Assembly (NCBI GenBank): GCA_049644325.1
Contig: JBARRR010000096.1
Location: 1-10,702 of the forward strand
DNA from: DASZHA01 sp049644325
GTDB taxonomy: Bacteria; Chloroflexota; Dormibacteria; DASZGP01
Direction: 5' to 3'
Length of the DNA: 10,702 nucleotides
Positions 7,196 through 10,702 of the stretch are shown here, one piece after another. The notes beneath the pieces are model-generated. The model saw only the letters and a list, made by a program, of their open reading frames with translations. It ran no database searches and was not told where the DNA came from. Numbering within the stretch: position 1 is the stretch's first letter; each line of letters opens with the position of its first letter. Both the position numbers and the translations under genes were made by a program.

Positions 7196-8402
7196 GAGTC
7201 TAGGGCGGCCGACACCGGTTCGGCGCCACCGCCCCGACGCCGACCTCGAGGGCCTGGCGACCAGCCTCGGCGGCGAGGTCCGCGAGAACGCCTGCGGGCC
7301 CTACGTGGTGGTCGAGGCGGTCCATGCGATGCCACCCAATGTGGGCTACAACGCCGCTTCGGCGCTCTTCGCCGGTGTGGCCGGCGAGGAGCCGCTGCCG
7401 GAGTCAGGCCTCTGCTTCTTCGACAGCGAGACCACCGGTCTGAGCGGCGGCGTCGGTACCCAGGTGTTCCTGATGGCCACGGCGTGGCGAATACCCAACG
7501 GCCTGGTTGTGCGCCAGTACCTGCTTGCCGACCCCGTGCTGGAGGACGGCTTCCTGGAAGCCATCGAGACCGACCTGGCCTCCAGTTGCGCCCTGGTCAG
7601 CTACAACGGGCGGAGCTTCGACAGCCCGGTGCTGGAGGGGCGCCTGGTGCTGTCGCGCCGCACCCCCGACTGCCTGCGCCGTCCGCACCTGGACCTGCTC
7701 CACCCGGCTCGCCGGGTCTTCAAGTGGCGGCTGGGCCAATGCAACCTCCAGAACGTGGAGGCGATGGTGCTGGGCCAGGACCGCGGCGAGGACATCCCGG
7801 GCTACCTCATTCCCGAGCTGTACTTCGCCTACCTCCGCAGTCGCGACCCGGAGCTGCTCCGCGCGGTGATGGCCCACAACCGCCAGGACGTCGTCAGCCT
7901 GAGCTTGCTGTTGGACCACCTGGTCGAGGTGATCGCGGGGCGCGGCCTGGCTCACCCGCTGGACCGCATGGGAGTCGGCCGTCTGCTGGAGTCCACGGGG
8001 ATGATGGCGGACGCCGCCCGCGTCTACCAGGCTCTCTGGGACGAGCCGTCGTCGGCATGGGACGGCGACGTCTGGCCGGGGTCATGGACCCCGGTGGAGC
8101 TCAGTTATGTTGTCGGGCTCCGGCTGGCGACGCTGCGCCGGCGAGCCCAGCATCCCGAGCTGGCCCAGGCGGTGCTGGAACAGCTCTGGCGTCGCCACCA
8201 GCGGCCCTGGGAGGCAGGCATCATGCTGGCCAAGGACCTGGAGCACCGGCGCAAGGACGGCGCCGCCGCGCTGGAGGTGGCATCGGCTGCCCGAATCGCC
8301 CTCGACGACCAGCCGGGGCGGACCCCGCAGGAAGAACGCTGGCTGACGGACCTTGTCCGGCGGACTGAACGCCTACGGCGCAGGACAGGCGAAGCAGCCT
8401 GA
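7173..8402 (+). CDS. mrfB: MrfB-like DnaQ-fold 3'-5' exonuclease (YprB family) with C-terminal TPR-like helices
   Basis: From TTG 7173 the protein has 409 residues, close to the roughly 413 of B. subtilis MrfB. The RNase H-like exonuclease domain spans about residues 70-255 and keeps all five DEDDh residues: D84 and E86 (FFDSETTGL), D150 (SYNGRSFDSPVL), H235 and D239 (MAHNRQDVVSLS). Their spacing closely matches the MrfB catalytic set. A helical C-terminus (about 260-400) resembles the TPR region of the family. The gene overlaps the end of the helicase gene by 23 bp, implying translational coupling. The frame stays open upstream to 7068, but that part is an Arg/Pro/Trp-rich readthrough of the helicase coding sequence. 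The family's LRERLESLGRP-type N-terminus begins near 7173, preceded by GGGGAGG (7154-7160). CTG 7176 or 7179 cannot be excluded as the start. Confidence 0.88.
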   Translation: MLLRERLESLGRPTPVRRHRPDADLEGLATSLGGEVRENACGPYVVVEAVHAMPPNVGYNAASALFAGVAGEEPLPESGLCFFDSETTGLSGGVGTQVFLMATAWRIPNGLVVRQYLLADPVLEDGFLEAIETDLASSCALVSYNGRSFDSPVLEGRLVLSRRTPDCLRRPHLDLLHPARRVFKWRLGQCNLQNVEAMVLGQDRGEDIPGYLIPELYFAYLRSRDPELLRAVMAHNRQDVVSLSLLLDHLVEVIAGRGLAHPLDRMGVGRLLESTGMMADAARVYQALWDEPSSAWDGDVWPGSWTPVELSYVVGLRLATLRRRAQHPELAQAVLEQLWRRHQRPWEAGIMLAKDLEHRRKDGAAALEVASAARIALDDQPGRTPQEERWLTDLVRRTERLRRRTGEAA

Positions 8403-8418
8403 GTCCGGCGTCCGGGGC

Positions 8419-9792
8419 TTACCCCTTGAAGTCGTTCGGCCCGAAGGGGGGCAGGTAGGGAGAGGGGTCCGTGGGGACGTTGTTGACCCGCACCTCGAAG
8501 TGCAGGTGGGGGCCGGTGGATGCGCCGGTGGAGCCCATGACGCCGATCAGCTGGCCCTGTGTGACACGGTCGCCGGGCTTGACGATGTAGCCGTCGAGGT
8601 GCCCGTAGAGGGTCATGACGCCGTTGTGGTGGGCGATGATCACGTGCCGCCCATAGCCGACGATCTGGTTGCCCAGCATGCTGGTCTCGGCGGTTGCCAC
8701 GACGCCATCGTCAGCGGCGAAGATCGGTGTCCCCGACTGCGCCGCCACGTCAACGCCGGCATGGAAGTGCGGGGCTCCAAAGCCGGGAGGTTCCATCGTG
8801 AAGTCGGTGGGGCCGAAGCCCTGGCTGATGACGCCCTTCTGCGCCGCCCAGATCATCGGGTACTTCTTGGAATGGCCGGTGGAGTTGACGTAGGTGGCGT
8901 TGTTGCTCGCCAGCCAGGCCTGGGCCGCCGCCCAGGCGGCGTCGTTCGCCTGCTGGATGAGCACGTTCTGACGGGCGATCTGCTCGGCCACGATCTTGGC
9001 CACCAGCTCGGCCGACTGGCCGTCGGCGGCGTTGAGCTCGTTCTGGGCGGCCCCGATCGAGTCGTTGAGGGCCACCAGGACGGCCGCCGCCTTGACCTCG
9101 GCGTCGACCAGGTCCCGCTGCGCCTTGGTCAGGTCGTCCTGTTTCTTCAGAGCGGTCTGGTGGTCATTCAGAAGCTGGTCCTGCTGGGCATTCAGCCGGC
9201 CCTGCTCGGCGCGAATCTTGGCGATCAGGTCGTCGCCGTAGTTGCGGATCTGGGTCAGGGCCGCGAGCCGGCCAACGAAATCGCTGAGGCCGTTGCTGGA
9301 GACCAGGTACTCCCACAGGTTGGGCTGATACTTGTAACTGCGCCGGATGAAGTCCTCATAGGCGGCCCGCCGCGCCGCCAGCCGGGTCCTGGTGGCCGCG
9401 ATCTGCCGCTCGGTGTCGGCCTGCCGTACCTCCAGGTCGTGGATCTCAGACCTGGTCTTGTCCTGCTGGGCAAGGTTGTCGCTGATCGCCTGCTTCGTCT
9501 GCTGCAGGAGCTGCTCCAGGCTGGTGGCCGAGCCCTGAGCCAGCGACAGGTTGTTGCTGAGCTTGTCCTTCTGGCTCTGGATCTGGCCGGCCTGGGCCAG
9601 GCACTGCTGTTGCAATGACTGCTCCTGGGCGTCCGACTCCATCCCGGGGGGAATCGAGCAGCGGGCGGCGGCCGATGGCGAAGGGGAGGGGGAGGGGGCC
9701 GCGGTCGCTGCCGAGGCCAACGTGGGGGTCAGCGCCAGTACGGCTGTCATCAGCGCGGTGGCACGCACAATCGCAGTTCGAGGCATCACCAT
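8419..9792 (-). CDS. Secreted coiled-coil M23 peptidoglycan endopeptidase
   Basis: The protein has 457 residues. It has a signal peptide (basic MPRTAIVR, hydrophobic ATALMTAVLALT, cleavage probably after ASA at 26-28), a Pro-Ser linker (33-40), and two cysteines that may pair (C45, C64). Two long Gln/Lys/Asp-rich coiled-coil blocks follow (about 55-150 and 175-285), separated by a segment of the EnvC/PcsB type (SYKYQPNLWEYLVSS). The C-terminal M23 (LytM) domain, about 318-450, keeps the full site: H344 and D348 (HFHAGVD), H398 (YGHLD), H429 and H431 (GPHLHFE). Zinc is bound by H344, D348 and H431, so it should be an active enzyme that cuts peptidoglycan cross-bridges, unlike the degenerate EnvC. 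No ftsE/ftsX is in the window. ATG 9792 has no clear ribosome site; ATG 9786, two codons in, is an equal option. Confidence 0.9.
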   Translation of the reverse strand: MVMPRTAIVRATALMTAVLALTPTLASAATAAPSPSPSPSAAARCSIPPGMESDAQEQSLQQQCLAQAGQIQSQKDKLSNNLSLAQGSATSLEQLLQQTKQAISDNLAQQDKTRSEIHDLEVRQADTERQIAATRTRLAARRAAYEDFIRRSYKYQPNLWEYLVSSNGLSDFVGRLAALTQIRNYGDDLIAKIRAEQGRLNAQQDQLLNDHQTALKKQDDLTKAQRDLVDAEVKAAAVLVALNDSIGAAQNELNAADGQSAELVAKIVAEQIARQNVLIQQANDAAWAAAQAWLASNNATYVNSTGHSKKYPMIWAAQKGVISQGFGPTDFTMEPPGFGAPHFHAGVDVAAQSGTPIFAADDGVVATAETSMLGNQIVGYGRHVIIAHHNGVMTLYGHLDGYIVKPGDRVTQGQLIGVMGSTGASTGPHLHFEVRVNNVPTDPSPYLPPFGPNDFKG

Positions 9793-9879
9793 TAGTTGAC
9801 TTGAAGCGAACCCCGGTTACTAGACCTATATGTAACGATCGGTAAACACTTGGGGAGTCGATCAGGCAAGCTTGTCGGC
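9793..9879. promoter_or_regulatory. Divergent promoter region between the M23 peptidase and the polymerase-domain gene
   Basis: This 87-bp spacer is AT-richer than its surroundings and must hold start signals for both genes. For the rightward gene the best promoter is TTGACT (9796-9801), a 16-bp spacer and TACTAG (9818-9823). A 5-bp inverted repeat, GTTAC (9816-9820) and GTAAC (9832-9836), overlaps that -10 and could be an operator half-site pair, though it is short. No convincing -35/-10 pair was found for the leftward gene. Confidence 0.35.
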
Positions 9880-10702
9880 GTGAGCATTAAGGTCCAGGTC
9901 GCGGTCGGGGGTCGGCAGCTCAGCATTTCCAACCTGGATAAGGTCTTCTATCCCCAGGTCGCCTTCACCAAGGCGCAGGTGATCGACTACTACACCAACG
10001 TGGCGCCGGCGATCCTGCCGCACCTTAAAGGCCGCGCCCTGACCCTGAAGCGCTATCCCGACGGCGTCGAGGGCCCCTTCTTCTATGAGAAGAACTGCCC
10101 CAAGCACCGGCCCGAGTGGGTCCACACCGCGCCGATCTGGAGCGGACGCAAGGACGAGACCATGGACTACTGCGTCATCGACGACCTGCCCAGCCTGATC
10201 TGGGCTGCCAACCTGGCCAGCATTGAGCTGCACACATCGCTGTCCCTGGCCAAGAACCCGGAGCAGCCGACGATGATGGTCTTCGACCTCGACCCCGGGC
10301 CGCCGGCCACGATCAAGCAGTGCTGCGTCGTGGGCATGATGCTCAAAGAGATGTTCGACCACCTCGGCCTTGAGGCCTTTCCCAAGACGTCCGGCTCCAA
10401 GGGGCTCCAGGTGTACGTTCCCCTCAACACCCGGTCGACCTACGACGCCACCAAGAGCTTCTCGCTGGCGATGGCCCAGCAGCTCGAGTCCGAGCACCGC
10501 GACCTGGTGATCTCGCAGATGAAGCGTTCGCTGCGAGAGGGCAAGGTCTTCGTCGACTGGAGCCAGAACGACCGCCACAAGACCACGATCTGTGTGTACT
10601 CGCTGCGGGCCCGGGAGCTCCCCACGGTCTCGACGCCGGTGACTTGGGACGAGGTCAAGGCTCACCGCGATGGCAAGCTCAAGGAGCTAGCCTTCACCGT
10701 CG
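9880..10702 (+). CDS. LigD-type primase-polymerase domain (PolDom / PolD) protein, 3' end outside window
   Basis: From GTG 9880 the frame is open to the right edge, giving 274 residues and no stop, so the gene is incomplete. The protein matches the polymerase domain of bacterial NHEJ ligase D (archaeo-eukaryotic primase fold): LDKVFYP near the N-terminus (20-26), LTLKRYPDGVEG (58-69), FFYEKNCP, then the metal motif FDLDP with D136 and D138, the nucleotide-binding motif TSGSKGL (170-176), and VFVDWSQN with the third metal Asp D226. Positions agree almost exactly with M. tuberculosis LigD (Asp137, 139, 227), supporting this start. Such domains add ribo- or deoxynucleotides at broken DNA ends. 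The His normally at position 177 is Gln. Because the PolDom begins the protein, it is either a stand-alone PolD or the front of a Pol-first LigD; the edge hides which. No clear ribosome site precedes the GTG. Confidence 0.88.
   Translation, partial: MSIKVQVAVGGRQLSISNLDKVFYPQVAFTKAQVIDYYTNVAPAILPHLKGRALTLKRYPDGVEGPFFYEKNCPKHRPEWVHTAPIWSGRKDETMDYCVIDDLPSLIWAANLASIELHTSLSLAKNPEQPTMMVFDLDPGPPATIKQCCVVGMMLKEMFDHLGLEAFPKTSGSKGLQVYVPLNTRSTYDATKSFSLAMAQQLESEHRDLVISQMKRSLREGKVFVDWSQNDRHKTTICVYSLRARELPTVSTPVTWDEVKAHRDGKLKELAFTV

Noticed and set aside
8414..8425. GGGG-CTTA-CCCC hairpin at the convergent ends of mrfB and the M23 gene
   Set aside because: The stem is only four base pairs and has no T-run on either side, so it is too weak to call a terminator.
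8353..9618. 421-codon plus-strand reading frame opposite the M23 peptidase
   Set aside because: The minus strand carries a signal peptide and a complete M23 site. The plus-strand product is a Val/Gly/Asp/Leu-rich shadow.
9683..9698. Three G-runs (GGGG-A-GGGGG-A-GGGGG) that might form a quadruplex
   Set aside because: On the coding (minus) strand these are the CCC/TCC codons of the Pro-Ser linker after the signal peptide; the composition is explained by the protein.
9862..10665. 267-codon minus-strand reading frame at the right edge
   Set aside because: The plus-strand frame from 9880 stays open to the edge and encodes a polymerase domain with its three catalytic Asp residues. The minus-strand frame is its shadow.

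Overview
The window is GC-rich, densely coding and has no insertion sequence, RNA gene, CRISPR array or phage gene that I can see. Several traits point to a high-GC Gram-positive-like (Terrabacteria) lineage: a class F-like sortase, a long cyclase/ATPase/TPR regulator, a bacterial NHEJ-type polymerase domain, TTG and GTG starts, and a possible leaderless transcript. Actinomycetota, Chloroflexota or a relative such as Dormibacterota would all fit. This placement is inference; no marker gene in the window settles it.

Layout, left to right. The 3' end of an isocitrate dehydrogenase-type gene (3-197, +) is followed after 23 bp by a large gene (221-3568, +) for a zinc-ribbon, class III nucleotide cyclase, AAA/STAND ATPase and TPR protein. 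A CYTH-domain protein (3565-4140, -) converges on it, the two stop codons sharing the palindrome CTAG. Divergent from the CYTH gene, across a 50-bp gap, is a sortase (4191-4829, +). Next come two overlapping genes on + (4880-7195 and 7173-8402) that match the MrfA helicase / MrfB exonuclease DNA-repair pair known from Bacillus subtilis. A secreted coiled-coil M23 peptidoglycan endopeptidase lies on - (8419-9792), converging on mrfB with 16 bp between stops. An 87-bp divergent spacer then leads to a LigD-type primase-polymerase domain gene (9880 to beyond the window end, +), which runs off the right edge.

Three themes stand out: nucleotide signalling (cyclase, CYTH protein), cell envelope (sortase, M23 peptidase) and DNA repair (MrfAB, polymerase domain). 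Nothing here is clearly a new multi-gene system. The most interesting signal is in the 50 bp before the helicase. Two tandem 13-bp repeats lie there, the second differing at one position from the Gram-positive LexA box CGAAC-N4-GTTCG. They sit over the -35 and spacer of a candidate promoter whose -10 is only 8 nt from the ATG. This suggests a DNA-damage-regulated, possibly leaderless repair operon. Further points are substitutions at conserved catalytic-site positions in the cyclase (Lys to Asn) and in the polymerase domain (His to Gln).
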